64,000 nt of DNA from Aldrovandia affinis. Its lineage: Eukaryota > Chordata > Actinopteri > Notacanthiformes > Halosauridae. The DNA lies in contig JAINUG010000039.1 of NCBI GenBank assembly GCA_029706075.1, positions 5,212,001 to 5,276,000 of the forward strand, given 5' to 3'. Below the pieces are notes generated by a model. That model was not told the DNA's origin. It saw only the letters and a list, made by a program, of their open reading frames with translations, and searched no databases. Numbering within the stretch: position 1 is the first letter of the stretch; each line of letters begins with the position of its first letter. Shown here piece by piece: positions 10,501 to 23,826 of this stretch. Made by a program: the position numbers and the translations under genes.

Positions 10501-12854
10501 ATGCTCGCTTTTTTGATTCAGTGATAGTAGGAGCTTGGTAAAGGTAAGGTGTAATTGTGCATGTCACTTCAGGTTTCATACCAGTTTGGTCGACCGGTCA
10601 GTCCGTATCTCTAAGGTTCAACTGTGACCATAGAGCTTAACTTTGAGTTTTTCTTTATTATGAATCCTGGTGAGCTCCACAAACCAAGCCTCCCTGCTGC
10701 ATTTGTCATTGACCGATTTGAACCTGACAGAGCGAACAGCCACAGAGGGCTCTGCGGCGCTATGTTCGGTTGGTTAGCTCAAATGATTCAGGCCAAATCA
10801 AATGAATACAGCATTTTAAAATGGTTTAAAAAAATATATTGCTTCATTGGCCTGACAAACAAAACGTAACAATGGCCATTACTAAAATACATTATCCAGA
10901 TAAAATAGAATGTTTTTAAAGGTCTCTGACAATGCTTCTAGAACATTTTCTTAATTTACTCCAGATATTCCCACTTCCCATATAGAATCGGGCAATGTTT
11001 TTTAAAGAAACCAACACAACACCGAAATTTTGTTCTAGTTCTGACACTTCAACAATGCTGTTAACAGCGGTCTGCAGAACTTTATTTTCTGTGACCTTAC
11101 TTATTTAATGTTTGTGTTTTGTCCAACGTTTGGAAAACGCACTGGAGAATTAGCCTGCAAAAAGCCTTCCGTTTATTGAAGGAAACAATACTGCAGTTTA
11201 CAATAAAGATTCTCCTGATCTCTTCTAATTGGCCATATGTATTATTACCGTAGGGTTACTGTTTTCACTGAATTCTGATTGTCTATTGGATGACTCTTCA
11301 CTCTGATTGCCTAGATTTTTCCCTCTATTCTGATTGGCCATGATACTGCTCCCTCTATACAGTGACAGATGCTCTATAGTAAGCAGATGGTCAGCTCTTG
11401 CATTCCTTCCAACCTCTACTTGCTTACTCTAGGAGTATCCTATTGGTAACAGGAATTTCCAGGGCTATATTACAGTTTATGAATGTTCATGAAGATGCGC
11501 CTAGGGACAGCACATCCATTGCCAATGCTATTGTCTTTGGCCACTCCTCTTCATAAATATTCATGAGATATTCATAAGCTCTTCAGCTTCAAGGATAGAG
11601 GAACAGAACTTTAATAAAAATGAACTTTTTATCAAAAGAAAGACAAATTAAAAGGTGGTCACATGGCCAGCCTGTCCACAGGTCTTCATTGAACAACTTC
11701 CTTATTTCATTCTCCCACTGGAAACAAGCATGTTTCGGCATTCATCATCATCAGCATTTCTTTCCACTTTTTCCTCTAACCAAAGAGGTTTATAATCCTA
11801 TTTTCACTGCCATAGTCAGAGTGTTGCCCGTTGCTACAGTTGCTAAGGAAACATTGTAGCGGCTTTCCCCGATTCTGAGCCGCTTTCTCACAACAGACTG
11901 TTCATAACGTCAGCATATTTTGACCACCTCTAAACCAAACCTGGATTACATAATTCTTTTAAATGCTTTAACCCTTCAGACACCAATACATTACTGACAG
12001 CTTTAAAAGCAGTATCCATTTTCACCCAACATTCAGAACAAAATGTTCAGGGATCTGCACAAGCGTTTTCAAATTGTATTTATTTATTTATTTTATTTAT
12101 CTAAAGAGTTACAGTATTTCAAGTGCAGGTTTCATCCAGGCCTGCCTTCGATTTCAAAAGAATCTAAAAAGGGAGAAACTGATGATGCAGCACAACATTT
12201 CCCCGGCAATAGCATTTCCCCAGCCAGCAGGAAACCTGGATTTAGAGGAAGAGTGAGGCCCTAAGATTGGCTCCCTCCGTCCTGATCTGGCCTCAGCTCT
12301 GCATTTGCTGGAAGGGGAACAGAGACACACACCGACGGGCAAACATGAGGCTGCTGACCTGCAGCTCAATAAATATTATCTGTGCAATGCAGCAGGGCAT
12401 AAGACTGCAGACACCGTGGCCTTCATCCAGTAAGGAAACCACGGTCATTAGTCATTAGCCGGCTGGCAGCGCGCCCATCAAAAAGCGGGTGGTTGTCTAC
12501 GCTGTCCTGAATTGAAGGGTGTTGTGGCAATGATACAGGCCTTCAGATACAGCACAACTGGATATTGCTAATATGGATATATAAAATAATCAGGAAATTA
12601 AGAAATGTAAGCTGTATAAATCTCTTTGTTAATGCTAATGACTTGAGAAAATATGTTCTTTAAAAAAAAAAAAAGTAATGTGAGCATGTGTTAGCCTTGC
12701 TGGTTATATTATTTCTTTGCCTCACTGTGTTACGCATTGCTTGCATTTACATGCATTTTACAGTTTACACAATGTACTTCTCTGTTATTTGAGCTGGCTT
12801 TGCTGTTGTAAACTGTGTTTCACAAGCAGACATGACTGTGCAGAGTGTTTCAGG

Positions 12855-12857
<3 letters not shown>
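10501..12857. other. Intergenic or IL1R 5' intron sequence, nothing recognised
   Basis: AT-rich DNA without supported genes. Short ORFs here lack any recognisable motif. Confidence 0.5.

Positions 12858-12888
<31 letters not shown>
12858..12888. repeat. (GT)n microsatellite
   Basis: About fifteen GT dinucleotides. Confidence 0.9.
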
Positions 12889-12890
<2 letters not shown>

Positions 12891-13135
12891 AGGCCTAACA
12901 TGACATGTGACTCAAATGGACAGTGTGTGGCCTTGCACTTTTTCTATTGAGTGGCTTGCGGACTCCAGTGTGTGGAGTGGAATCCTGACCGTGCCAGTCT
13001 AGACTGTGGTCGGCAGCCCCACAAGGTGACGCATGACTGCACTGTCGGAACAGTGAAGTGTGAATAAAAATAATCTATTCCCTGAATCCAGAAGCCTTAA
13101 CAGTCAAATGCCCTTGTTTAAAGTTCAGCACTCTT

Positions 13136-13742
13136 AGGGCTGTGACGGTATGAAATTATCACTGTATGATAATCGCATTACTCAATATCACGGTTTTTGG
13201 TATATCATGGTATCAGTTATTAAGATTTTCACTCCCATATTTCCCACATTCTCTACAGATGGGAGATTTGTTCTCAACAGCAATCTTTTTTCTGAATCCA
13301 AAGTGAGTCCACACAGATGAACGAGTTTGCTTTTTTGCGGGAAACTATTCATAATTACAGACCGCCTCGACATCGGAATCAGCGTTGGACATGGCACGTT
13401 TTATAAGGGACTGAAAACTGAGATTTATGCCGTGTAGCTAGGTAGCTAATAACAGCTACCTACCAGGGTTGGGAAATGCAAGGGAGCTGTCTGCACATGG
13501 GCAATCGCGTTGTAAAGAAAACAAAATGCAAGAACAGCCAAAGAGGTTGCGGGATGAAATTATATTAGCAGACAGCCCAGGTCCAGTATTATATTATTTA
13601 ATATTGGTTATTTAGACATTTTAGTAGGGTAATGGTTGACTACTAACGTCATTTATTATCATGGTATTACATTAAGTTTATGATAGTAGCCTACTATTTC
13701 ATATTTTAATATTTTGGTATACCGTCATACCGTCACACCCCC
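13136..13742 (-). mobile_element. hAT-type element with BED zinc-finger remnant
   Basis: Ends GGGCTGTGACGGTAT and ATACCGTCACACCCC are inverted copies. On the minus strand a short frame reads SSVWTHFGFRK then PICRECG, the W-FGF and C-x2-C core of a BED finger as found at the N-terminus of ZBED-type hAT transposases. Stops interrupt it, so it is a fossil. The target duplication could not be resolved. Confidence 0.65.
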
Positions 13743-14221
13743 ACAAGAAAGTGATACCGAACCAAGTTTGTCTCTCTCCAAATGCAAACACACACAGCCG
13801 AGGTATGAGCCGGGACCAGATCTCCCAAGACACCAGGAAAGTGTAGGATATTCCTTTAATTGCTGGACTCATCTAAAACTGCCCAAAACCTGAACTCAAG
13901 CCATCAACAGGTCTGCGCAAGCCAGGTCCAGACCCCCTTTTTATATTTTTGTTTTGGATCACTTACTACCACAAGATATCATTTCAAGGTCCTCTCCTGT
14001 TGAGAATCGTGGTGATACCGAACATTGATAGTGCCTGGGGAAGTCAGCTTGGTTTATACAGAGGTGTTGGTTGAGCTGATATTTGGAGACATAATATGCA
14101 AAACAATCTTCTGTGTTAGCAGACAATAAAGTATTATCTCATCTCATCTCAATATGCTCAGGCAAATAAAATTGCTACCAGGTGACAAGGCCAATCGTAC
14201 CATGTTTCAATGTGGTGGGCC

Positions 14222-14695
14222 CAGTGCTTCATTTGTGCCAGGGCTAGCCGGAGCACAGCCCCGGCAAATGCCAAGAATCCGATTTTGCGCCCCGGCAAAT
14301 GTCTTACTCAGAATCAGAGCCCCGGGCTCATAAATATCTAAAGTGCGACAACAACGCGTATTTTAAACTGGTATTAAACAACGTTACGTCCAGTGAACAT
14401 TACAGCAACCATATCACCTGTTTTTAACCCTTGTTGCTCCACCACTGGAAAGTTTTAACCCAACCCCGTATGTCCAGACGTGGCTTGCCAAGGGGCACCG
14501 AGGAGCAGACGATGCGAGAAGTAAAGGGAGGCAGAAGGATAGCGGAGAGAGAGGCGAGGAGCATGGCTGTCCTATGGAAGCACCTGGACCATTAGACCAG
14601 AGGGAGGGACAGAAATGCAGAAACACAGAGGTAGGAAACGTTTACCCTTTTTCCTCCACAGGGGGGAGCACTGGGTGCACCCAAATTAAGCACTG
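14222..14695 (+). mobile_element. hAT-type non-autonomous element, CAGTGCTT family
   Basis: Starts CAGTGCTTCATTTGTGCC and ends AAATTAAGCACTG. The 8-bp flanks GGTGGGCC (14214-14221) and GATGGGCC (14696-14703) match at 7 of 8 bases, as expected for a hAT target duplication. A second, partial copy in the other orientation is at 49612-49728. Confidence 0.75.
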
Positions 14696-14703
14696 GATGG
14701 GCC

Positions 14704-16763
14704 ATAATTATTTTCTCCATGATCCATCATTTCCAGCTCATAGGTAGAACCCTGAAATTGTGGTGTGTGACATACCCAAGTGACCTGGTTTCATTCACAG
14801 AGCAATAAACCTATCAATGACGGTCCCATGCCTGTCCATGAGCATCTAGGTTAGGCAGGGCCACATTCTGTCTGCCTGCGCAGGATGACCAAAATGCACC
14901 TCCCCGACAGTGCACTTGATTCAGCACCCCCTATGATTTATCAATTCAGGTGTTCTATTGACTATATACATAGGGTTCAGTTGACTGTTAATTCCATTGA
15001 AAGCTCTGGCTCTGGTATATACTGTTTAATGTGTGTGGGTGTGTCAATTGTGTAATACTTTGTAACCACTGTGCTTTAGTACAGCTTATATGGAGTTTTA
15101 TTTATGTCCGTACTGTTGAACAATGCAAAGTAATGATTGGCCGTAGTGTCACATAGGAAGGGAGGGCCTCATTGCGCACCAGAGACCTTTCCGGTCTGCC
15201 CGAGCCAGCTGCGCATGAAGTGTACAATACAAAGACTTGCCCCAAGCCAGGTTAAATATTTTAACCTTCCTGTTAAAAGCCCAGTTCCTACTTCTATACT
15301 TTTTATATCCGTTCCAAAATTGTTACCAGGTATGCCTTAGTATCACACCCCACCCTGTCACCTGGGAGGCTGTGATGCACAGCCCATACATGCATGCTGG
15401 ATAATCATATACTGTGTTTAATTCCACTGCACACAGTTGAACACACAGTACAGCACTTCCCTATACGTGACAGTATGGTTGTTACAGCATTTAAAAAATA
15501 TATGTTATTATTATTTATTTTACAATGACGCTTTCTTTCAATCATTTTGTAGACGATTTTTGTGCCTAACATTATTATATGCGTGTTACAAGTCACTCTT
15601 GATAAATACATTGAAATACATTAATGTAAATACATTTTACATGGAATATATTGTCCTGTTCCAATCACACTGACTGCTCACTCCAACTACTGAGTGGTTA
15701 AGAACCCAAGAGCGTGCGGTGACAAGGAGTTGGATGTACATGCACTGCAATGTAATATGAGCTTGTGAAACAGCTTAATTTAAGAACCTAGAACACCTAT
15801 AGGGTGGTGTTTGGATCCATCCTTTCATTCAGGAGGAGCAGCGGAAAACGGACTGAACCCCAACAACCACTAAAGACGTGTGGTGAACACGCTGCTCCAA
15901 AATGCTCTGTCAAAATGCTCAGTCAATTCCCCCCACTTTCACTGAAAAGGTGCACGCATTCTTTCATCACTCATGCATATCTGACAGGAGCACAGTCTCT
16001 TCTTTTGATTGAGATGACACGTTTTCCACCTTCCCGCAAGAGGAATCTAAACGGTGGAGCACAAACAGCCGTTTCTCATTATTTTGAAGAGAGAGTATTG
16101 TTTTGATAAGATTGTGGACACATTGGGACATCTTCCTATGGCTGAATCTCCTCTGGACCAGTTACAGAAACACATGATGATCCACAGCTTGCAAATGCAC
16201 AACCCCCCAAAAAGCAAGAGGCAACCATATAACAACAAGCAGTTAACCTGCATGAACCCAGCTGGCCTGATGCTTTAGATGGTCACACAGGTGATGGGTA
16301 CCCTCAGAACCATACAGTCTGCAAGTAGAGCAAGGTGAATCACACATGACACCTTATCCCACAAAACCCTTAAAGTCTGTAAACCTAAATGAAAATTGCA
16401 CAACACAGGCACCCGGTAAGAATAACAAAGGACATGCACATGATAAATAATTATCTTGCAGTAAACCCCTTGCAGCTCCAGTCCTTCAGTTCTTAAAGGA
16501 TTTAAAACATTGTGCATTTAAGCATTTTGAATTTGAATTTGAGAGATAGACAAGTGAATTCCATAAAGCATGCTGAATTTGGATGTGAGAGAGACAGAGA
16601 GGAGAAAATGTTTATTCCTCACCTCAGGTAGGAAATGAAAAAATAAATCCACCCAGAATAGATGGCGAGCAACAGCCATGTGCTTGTTTTTTACCCATCC
16701 GGTGAAGTCCTGGGACGTTTTCTGTCAGATGGCGCAATATGAGTTGAGAATATCTACGTGCAT
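14704..16763. other. Non-coding stretch, nothing recognised
   Basis: No supported gene. Several short ORFs occur without recognisable motifs. Confidence 0.5.
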
Positions 16764-16799
<36 letters not shown>

Positions 16800-16826
16800 G
16801 CACGCACGCACGCACACGCACGCACA
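16764..16826. repeat. (CA)n/(CGCA)n microsatellite
   Basis: CA repeats followed by CGCACGCA repeats. Confidence 0.9.
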
Positions 16827-17658
16827 AAATGAAAAGCACGCCTACACATGCACAGCTCACCAGAGCATGTTTTTACAGAATCCTCTGGTGTTTAGTGGTA
16901 AAATGCCTGAGGTGATTCATTCAGCAACGGCTTCTGTGGAACTCACTTTCATAAAACCGCATTTCTCAATGTCTCACAGCCTCTCACTGTCTCTCTCCCT
17001 TCTGTACTACTCAGCTCACTTAAATTAAAAGGTGTTTCACTGGCAGAACAGACAGCAGCATTTCCAAAGCAGTTACAGGCAATTGGTCTACATAAACAGG
17101 TCTATATGTTACTATGTAGTCCAGGGACTGATATGGTAAAAAAATATTTAACATGATGCAGACTTGGCTGGCTGCCACCTGCACCTGCCAGTCTATAATT
17201 GAATCAATTAAAAACTGAAGAAATAATTTGCCATACAGCACATTACAGAAGATGAAAGTGTTAGTTAATCTGACTGATTTAAAGTCCTGGGATGTGAATA
17301 TAGTTATTTCTGGCATAATATGGCTCTAAGTGGATAAAGCATCCTTCAATAGACATTTGAGGTGTACATAATTAACAGCTAGAGTTTGAGAACCGCTGAT
17401 TTAATCCACATCTGAACTATGAACTCATTCATTCATTCATACAGCTTTGAAGCTAAAACTGCCATACTCAGGTCAGGTTGCTATTACATATCTGCATTTG
17501 GCTTGCTTCTTAAGGGTTTGTTAAAAAACCTTGTAATTTTTGCATCTGCAGTCTTTTAAAAATACAAAATCCATGCCCATTTGTTTACATTAGTGTCAAC
17601 ACAGGAATTGTGTACTGTTGCTAGGTGATTTCTGATTGTTGATTATAAGTTTTTTTAC

Positions 17659-17980
17659 CTTCAATTCGGGTCTCACACTCATTTTCGAAAAAGTTATTGT
17701 GTTACATTCGCTGCTCATGTTGTGTCTTTACAAGCTTCGCAGCGTTTCCAAATATAGGTTCTAACAGTGTGGAAAAGACAAATACAACAGCAAACCCCGT
17801 ATTTACGAGGAAATAATTAAAGGGATACATACATGAGACGTTGCCGTCGCTCAGTTTGCTCCTGGAAGTGGTAGCCGAATCTACACGACACGGGGATATG
17901 ACTTTATAAGAACAACAAATAAAACAAATAGTTGTGCCATGTAACATTTTCAAACTTATAGGAAAACTGTCTCCACACAC
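17659..17980 (-). other. Possible non-coding first exon of the IL1R gene
   Basis: The minus strand ends in AATTGAAG|GTAAAA, a plausible donor, and the region is relatively CpG-rich around CTCGCACGCGAG (about 17980-17990). The IL1R start-codon exon needs an upstream exon. This is only a candidate; there is no transcript evidence. Confidence 0.2.
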
Positions 17981-18299
17981 TCGCGTGCGAGTTGAGTAAT
18001 CTGACAGGGCAGGGCTGAGACGCTAATATGAAACAGATCAAAATGTAGCTGATTCCTCTCTCTATTAACTAAAAATAAATAATGTCAATATTTTTAGTTT
18101 TATAATATATTTTCATTTTTAATTTTGTACAAAAGGGTTTAGTGACCTTCAAATGTTTTTGACAGAAGAAATGCAAACATTTTAATGAAACATTTTTGCT
18201 GGAATACCTAAACGTATAAATTGTCTCGGCATTTACAAATACATTATACAATAACATAAACAAGATTGTAAATTGTAGCCTAGGCTAAGTCGCTTTTGA

Positions 18300-18643
18300 C
18301 TTTCAAGTTTAGGATTTTATGATGAACATTGTTTATACATTGTGTATTATTGTTTTCGCATGTTCCTCATGTGTCTGATTGCAGTCTCCTGTGTTAGCTG
18401 CATTCATGTTAATTCCTGATTGTTTCTCGTTATGTCTAATGTATATAAACTGTGCGTTTTCCCATGTCCGTTGCCAGTTCGTTTTCCCATGTCCCCGCCC
18501 CTGCTTGAACCTGTCCCCGACAACTCTCTGGATTCCTGTATTGCCCTGATTGCTCCCGTATGAACTTTGCCTGTTGTTTTTCCAATAAAGAACATTATTG
18601 CATTCTTAGGCCCGCGCCTGGTTTTCCGACACCATTCCTGACA
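18300..18643 (+). mobile_element. LTR-like sequence, truncated
   Basis: Has a TATATAAAC box (about 18441), an AATAAAG poly(A) signal (about 18583) and ends ATTCCTGACA, the arrangement of a gypsy-type LTR. The 5' TG end is not identified. Confidence 0.45.
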
Positions 18644-18829
18644 GGTATCCATATGTGGGTAGTAACTGTTATTAAAGATATGTCATGAAATGTCATCGGG
18701 GGTCGGAAATGAGTCGGGTGTGCTGTGTGAAGTTCGTCACGTGGTGTCAGAAGTCTGTCAAGAAGAGAAAATGAATAATTATGGCATCTTCGCAATTTGA
18801 AAACCCCAAATCGACTGGGATACTCCAGG

Positions 18830-19140
18830 GCCCGTATTCACAAAGCATTTTATCTTACCACTAGGAGTATTTCTAAATCGCACTAAAACCTTTTAGTTAG
18901 GAGTCCCACCTTAAAACCTATTCCCAAAGCTGCAAAGACAAACTCATACGAAGGAATTCCTAGAATCTTCAAGCTAAGAGTGAGGGCGGGGTTGACGTCG
19001 TTGCTAAGGATGACATTGTTTCTCATGAACGAGCTTACTCAGAATGCCCACAGCGATTGGCTAATATAGGGGATGGGTCTCTGCCCGCGATTTCAACCGA
19101 GAGAAATACAGTTTTTCTGTAGTATTTAAATTCCCCAAAT
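18830..19140. mobile_element. MITE-like end, possibly PIF/Harbinger
   Basis: Begins GGGCCCGTATTCACAAAGCA, which resembles the ends of common fish Harbinger-type MITEs. No matching right end was found. Confidence 0.35.
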
Positions 19141-19647
19141 CTTGATGCAGAGTTACAGCGAAGAGATAGACAACCATGTATGTTTTGGTTTGCTTTGTTT
19201 TTCATACTAAATGCCTTTCTGGGAGGCAGGTTTTTAGAAACGTGACCGAATTAAATAAAATGTAAACATTAGCGATCTTTTAATTTTTTATTAAATTAAT
19301 TCAGGCATAAGACCACCCTAGTTAAATCGCCTAAGGCATACTGAATCTAAAAATGTATTTTGTGAAATTTTCGAATAAAGATTTAGTGAAATAACTTAAA
19401 TTGAAAAACTGAAATTATCATTCATTCAATTCCTTGAGAATAGTTACTGGTAATTTTTGGTGGAAACGCGACTTTGGTCCCGTTTTTTTTTTTTTGCTGA
19501 TCCAAAAAATGATCCGATGCACCCCTATTGTATTCTAATAAAGATTCTAAAATACAAATGTAGGCTACTTGTTACTGATTTAACATGAAACCAAGAATAC
19601 TGACTAGTCAATTGGTTACATGTCTGCATCTCGTAAACAATCAGCGG

Positions 19648-19686
19648 GTATCTATATATAATATATATAATATTATATATATAATA
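19648..19686. repeat. AT-rich palindromic microsatellite
   Basis: ATATATAATATATATAATAT-type repeats. Confidence 0.8.
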
Positions 19687-19899
19687 CCCTCGCGATTGAG
19701 GCGGTACCTTTTTATGAGCTCTGTATCATTCAATATCTCAGTGTTGACGCGATTGCGACAACGATTGCGGCAGCATTCTCCAATAGTGGTCCTGGCTCAC
19801 TTGGTGCCCTTGGCTGCTTTTAACTTCTCCTGGACTTAGGAGCCCCCCCAAGCTCTCAAACCCTTTGCAAAATACTCTTATCCCAAAAACAAGACGCTA

Positions 19900-21196
19900 A
19901 ATTTATGGCACCTCTTTTTTTGGGGACAATATACTAATAGACAAAGAAAGGACCAACTTTTAAAATATCAAAATGCTTATTAAATTGTAAAAATCCAAGA
20001 TCAAAGTAACAAATTTAAAATTGAACAATAAATACAAATAGATAAATAAAAATAGCATGCTTCTTTCAAAAGGAACAAAAATAAGGAGGTGCTGTCCAAG
20101 ACAATGAATAAGAACACAAACATATTACACACTAATTTAAAAATTGAAGGTGCACACAAATAAAACTAAATTGAACACAGCAGAGTGGCACATTTTCAAT
20201 ACTGGCTGAGTCTGGCTCAATGTGGCTGAAAGTTCATTATGCACAAACCAGACTTAAGATGGCTTCTGCTGTTTTGCTGCTAGTTTAGCTGGACTATATG
20301 CATGTTAACTAGCTAGTAGTAAGCTCATAGTGATGCAGTATAGTGCTATTATTACCCCAAAAACATCACAGAAAATGTTCATGATAGCCAAGAAAGGCAT
20401 TTTTTAGAGAAAGTTCAGCGTCATTATAGCCAGTGTAATGTTAGCTAAATTCTTGAGCTACTAGCTAGCATTACCTTTAGTATAGCAATTGATGCAATAC
20501 TTAGCTAGCACGATTATTTACTAGACTACTTCAAAACTTAGCATAATGTTCATTATGAGATGACATAACACATACCTTTTTCTTTGACCCGTTTCTCCTC
20601 TTCTTCTTTTCTTTTTTCTAAACTGAAATCCCAAAGGCTTTGATCTTTTCATTTTGGCAACGTACCTCAATGTGTGAGTGACACGATTGTTTGTGTCACT
20701 AAAGGATTGCCCATCAATGTAGGGTCAAGAGACTAAACCATTTCACCTTGGTGGTGTACAGATTCGTTTTCCATTTATCATTATATTTTAAACCAGGCAA
20801 AATTGCAGCTGTATATCAGTAGCTATTGAGAAGTTATTTCCATTTGCTTGTGTGTGTTACGAGAGCAGGGGGGCATTTGGTTGCAATGCTATTTTGTGAT
20901 TTCATGATTGACTTGTACTGTACAGTGTGAGTTTGAGAGGCGCTATTGACCTCCACCCCTCCTCCATTTCAGGTATCTAGCAGGTGAGGACTAGGAGACT
21001 TCATAGGCTGACAGACAGCAGAAGCAGTGGGACAAAAAAGTCACATCATGCCTGCCCGATGCTAGCATAGCACTGAGCGCAGATGAGTGCAACTGAAGTG
21101 AGAGCGCGTCTGTGTCTGTATATGGAGAGCTGTGTGCGTGCACCCCTTGCCGGCATGCTGCCCTAGGTGACTGCCTATGCCAGGATCCGCCACTGG
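19900..21196 (-). mobile_element. hAT-like element remnant (N-terminal transposase exon)
   Basis: The minus strand near 20660-20577 reads MKRSKPLGFQFRKKK, then basic residues and a GTATGTG donor. This resembles the N-terminus of TTF/DUF4371-type hAT proteins. The right border near 21196 reads, on the minus strand, CAGTGGCGGATCCTGG, a hAT-like end. The rest is not recognisable and the left border is uncertain. Confidence 0.45.
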
Positions 21197-21269
21197 TCCT
21201 CTCTCTGAACTAATGGCTAAACAATGAGCCGGTTGGCTGGGAACTAGGATCGGAGAGCAAGGCAGCAAA

Positions 21270-21770
21270 ATCTACAAGATGTTAGACCGGGCTGACAGTG
21301 AGAAAGATGATTCTTCTAAAGTACTTGATAAGTTTGCCAGCTACATCAGACCAAGGAAAAACAAGCAGATAGCCAGACATCATTTCAAACAAAGAAAACA
21401 AGGACCTAGTGAAAGTTTTGATCACTTTGTAAAGGATTGAAGACTCATTCTTATGGATTTGAGTACGCTGACCCAGGTGACATGTTGATTGACACCATCA
21501 TCGCGGGAGTCAGAGAAAAGCGTGTCCAGGAAAGTGCTGGATAAAGGTGAGAACAGAACACTAACTAATGCTATAGAAATCCCTTAGCAGTTTAAAATTG
21601 TCAGAAAGGAAGATTCACAAGTGTCAGCACTGTCTACCAGAACAAAGTACACAGCACCTAATACAAAAATGTACAATAATGGACAAGCAAAACCCATTAA
21701 CCAGAGACAAGCATCAGGGTCAATGACAAATAAGGCCTCTAAAAAGTTATTTAAAAAAGTTTGTTCAAAA
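21270..21770 (+). pseudogene. Ty3/gypsy-like gag fragment, frameshifted
   Basis: Conceptual reading gives DKFASYIRPRKNKQIARHHF, then KQRKQGPSESFDHFVKD and GENRTLTNAIEI, with stops and frame changes between. The layout resembles gypsy-like retroelement gag. It is inactive, and it continues at 22940 after an interruption. Confidence 0.6.
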
Positions 21771-22939
21771 TAGATAAAATGCATATTTTGAATCTGTGAC
21801 AATGTGCTTAAACAAGCCTCATTTGTTAAATAACATTTCAATGTGTTTAAATTCATTTTTTGACTGTATTTTTAACTTGACTGACCAAAAAATGTCAGGT
21901 GGCGCAACCAAATATTTGTACAATTATTTATATTTTCCTATTATTTATTATTTATTTATTTGAAGTGAAATCTTGGTCAAGTATCTATTCAAGTGTCTAT
22001 AGTGCCTTACAGATTTGTTTTTTGGGGGTTGATTATTATATTAACAATAATTTAAGATTACTGCATTCTAAGGGTCAGTTATTTAGTATTTTTAACATCC
22101 AACGTGTATAACATATTTAACTTGAAACTAATAAACATTTTAGAGCATCTTGAAGCTTTAAATAACATTATTTATTTCATATAGTGGCATTCCTTACGGT
22201 TTGCCACCTGACTTACAGGTTGCGCCACCTGACTTTTGCAACTGATTTCAAATTAAACAGGCTTCTACTTGGACACCTGCATTAGCTTTGACCTATGCTA
22301 GCAATCATTTTAAAACAGAATAAGTAGTTTTATGATAAAATAACATTTTCCTAGTTTTACATTGGTTGTACCACCTGACATGGAAAGTGTACCATCCTAC
22401 CTATGAGGTGAACGTAGCTATTTTTATCAATATTTGAGAGAGCTCCGCAAACCTTTTCAGTCAGCCATGGATGTCAGATAGGGTCCTCTGGATGATGCAA
22501 CATCTGGCTGATGCAATAGCCTCTTGACTTTAAAATAAAAGTCCCATGTTTACGGTTGTGCCACCCTGACATTTGAAAAGCACAAATTGCCAGACAAAAG
22601 TTCCTCAATTATGTCAATAGCTTTACAACTATTGTTATTTGTAAAATTGTGTTTATTTGAAAGGTTTCAAACATAAAATCATGCCACAGTATTTTATATT
22701 GAATTTATTATTATTAAAATACCACTTTTTACAGTTTTCTTAATCTGTTCCTTTGCTCGGACGGTTGCGCCACCTGACATTGTGGGGGTTTGAGATGCCA
22801 AAACACAAAGTAATATATATTATTTGAATGTACTGAAAATTGATTCAAACTAAACATGTTTTATATAATAAAATCATATATGACTTGAATTGATTAATTT
22901 ATTTTTAAATGGAAATAATGAACTCGGACACAAAAATAT
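21771..22939. repeat. AT-rich block with dispersed GGTTGCGCCACCTGACAT motifs
   Basis: Six copies of an 18-bp motif occur: inverted at 21892-21909, direct near 22199, 22218, 22364, 22553 and 22763. Copies vary at one to three positions. The block separates two parts of a gypsy-like element, so it is probably an insertion. Confidence 0.55.
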
Positions 22940-23825
22940 GCATGTCATGTCATTGACCCATCAGTCAACCAGCCAAAAAGTTGTGTGAAAGATCCCCAGC
23001 ATAAGTGGAACCAAGGAAAGTGCCCAGCTAAAGGCTCTGTATGTTTCCACTGTCACAAACCAAATCATTTGAGTGGCAGCATGTCGCAAGCATGCAGTAA
23101 GCTCAGTGTAGAGCAGGGGTGGGCAATCTTACCCTGTGTGGGCCGGTGTGGGTGCAGGCTTTTGTTCCAGCCGAGCAGTAGCTCACCTGATTTGACTAAT
23201 CAGCTAATCAAAGTCTTCAATCAGGGCTTTGATTAGTGGAATCAGGTGTGTCACTGTTCAGTTGGAACAAAAGCCTGCACCCACACCGGCCCACACAGGG
23301 TAAGATTGCCCACCCCTGGTGTAGAACCACCTCAGGATTCACCAGATGATGAAATTCTGAAAATAAATCTGACACAGACGGATGCCCCTGTAGATGATAA
23401 GTGGGCAGTAAACATTGAAGTTCTGTCTCAGGACGTACAGTGCAATACACAGACTCTGGACAGTTACCAGTTACTCTGGCACACAGGCGAGCTGAAATGC
23501 TCTAATAGAGTACGTTCTTATTCCAATCACAAGCGCAAACCTGTCGCTGCAGTTGATTTTGTAATCAAATACAAGAACTGCGAAACAAACTGAAACATTG
23601 AGTTTGACATTTTCAATGTTGCACAAGAGAATGTGCTCAGTGGTGCTACAGCTGAGGCTTTAGGCCTAATTATACATCTTGACTCACTACAGAATACTAC
23701 TGAAAAAAGCAAACCAGGTAGTACTGGTGACGCCACTCTAACAGAATGTACTAGAGTGAACTGGGTGATTGAACTGAGTGATTTTCCAGAACTGACACGC
23801 ACCACTGGGACCCTGCCAGGTATAT
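22940..23825 (+). pseudogene. Ty3/gypsy-like zinc knuckle and protease region, broken
   Basis: Reads KDPQHKWNQGKCPAKGSVCF then HCHKPNH, a CX2CX4HX4C-like knuckle. After the hAT foldback at 23114 it continues with LQNTTEKSKPG, LSGATAEALGLI and DFPELTRTTGTLPG, typical of gypsy pol just before reverse transcriptase. Stops and insertions make it inactive, and the RT itself is absent. Confidence 0.6.
23114..23318. mobile_element. hAT foldback MITE inside the gypsy-like remnant
   Basis: Nearly palindromic: CAGGGGTGGGCAATCTTACC at the left and GGTAAGATTGCCCACCCCTG at the right. The 8-bp flanks GTGTAGAG (23106-23113) and GTGTAGAA (23319-23326) form the target duplication. Length 205 bp. Confidence 0.9.
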
Positions 23826-23826
23826 A

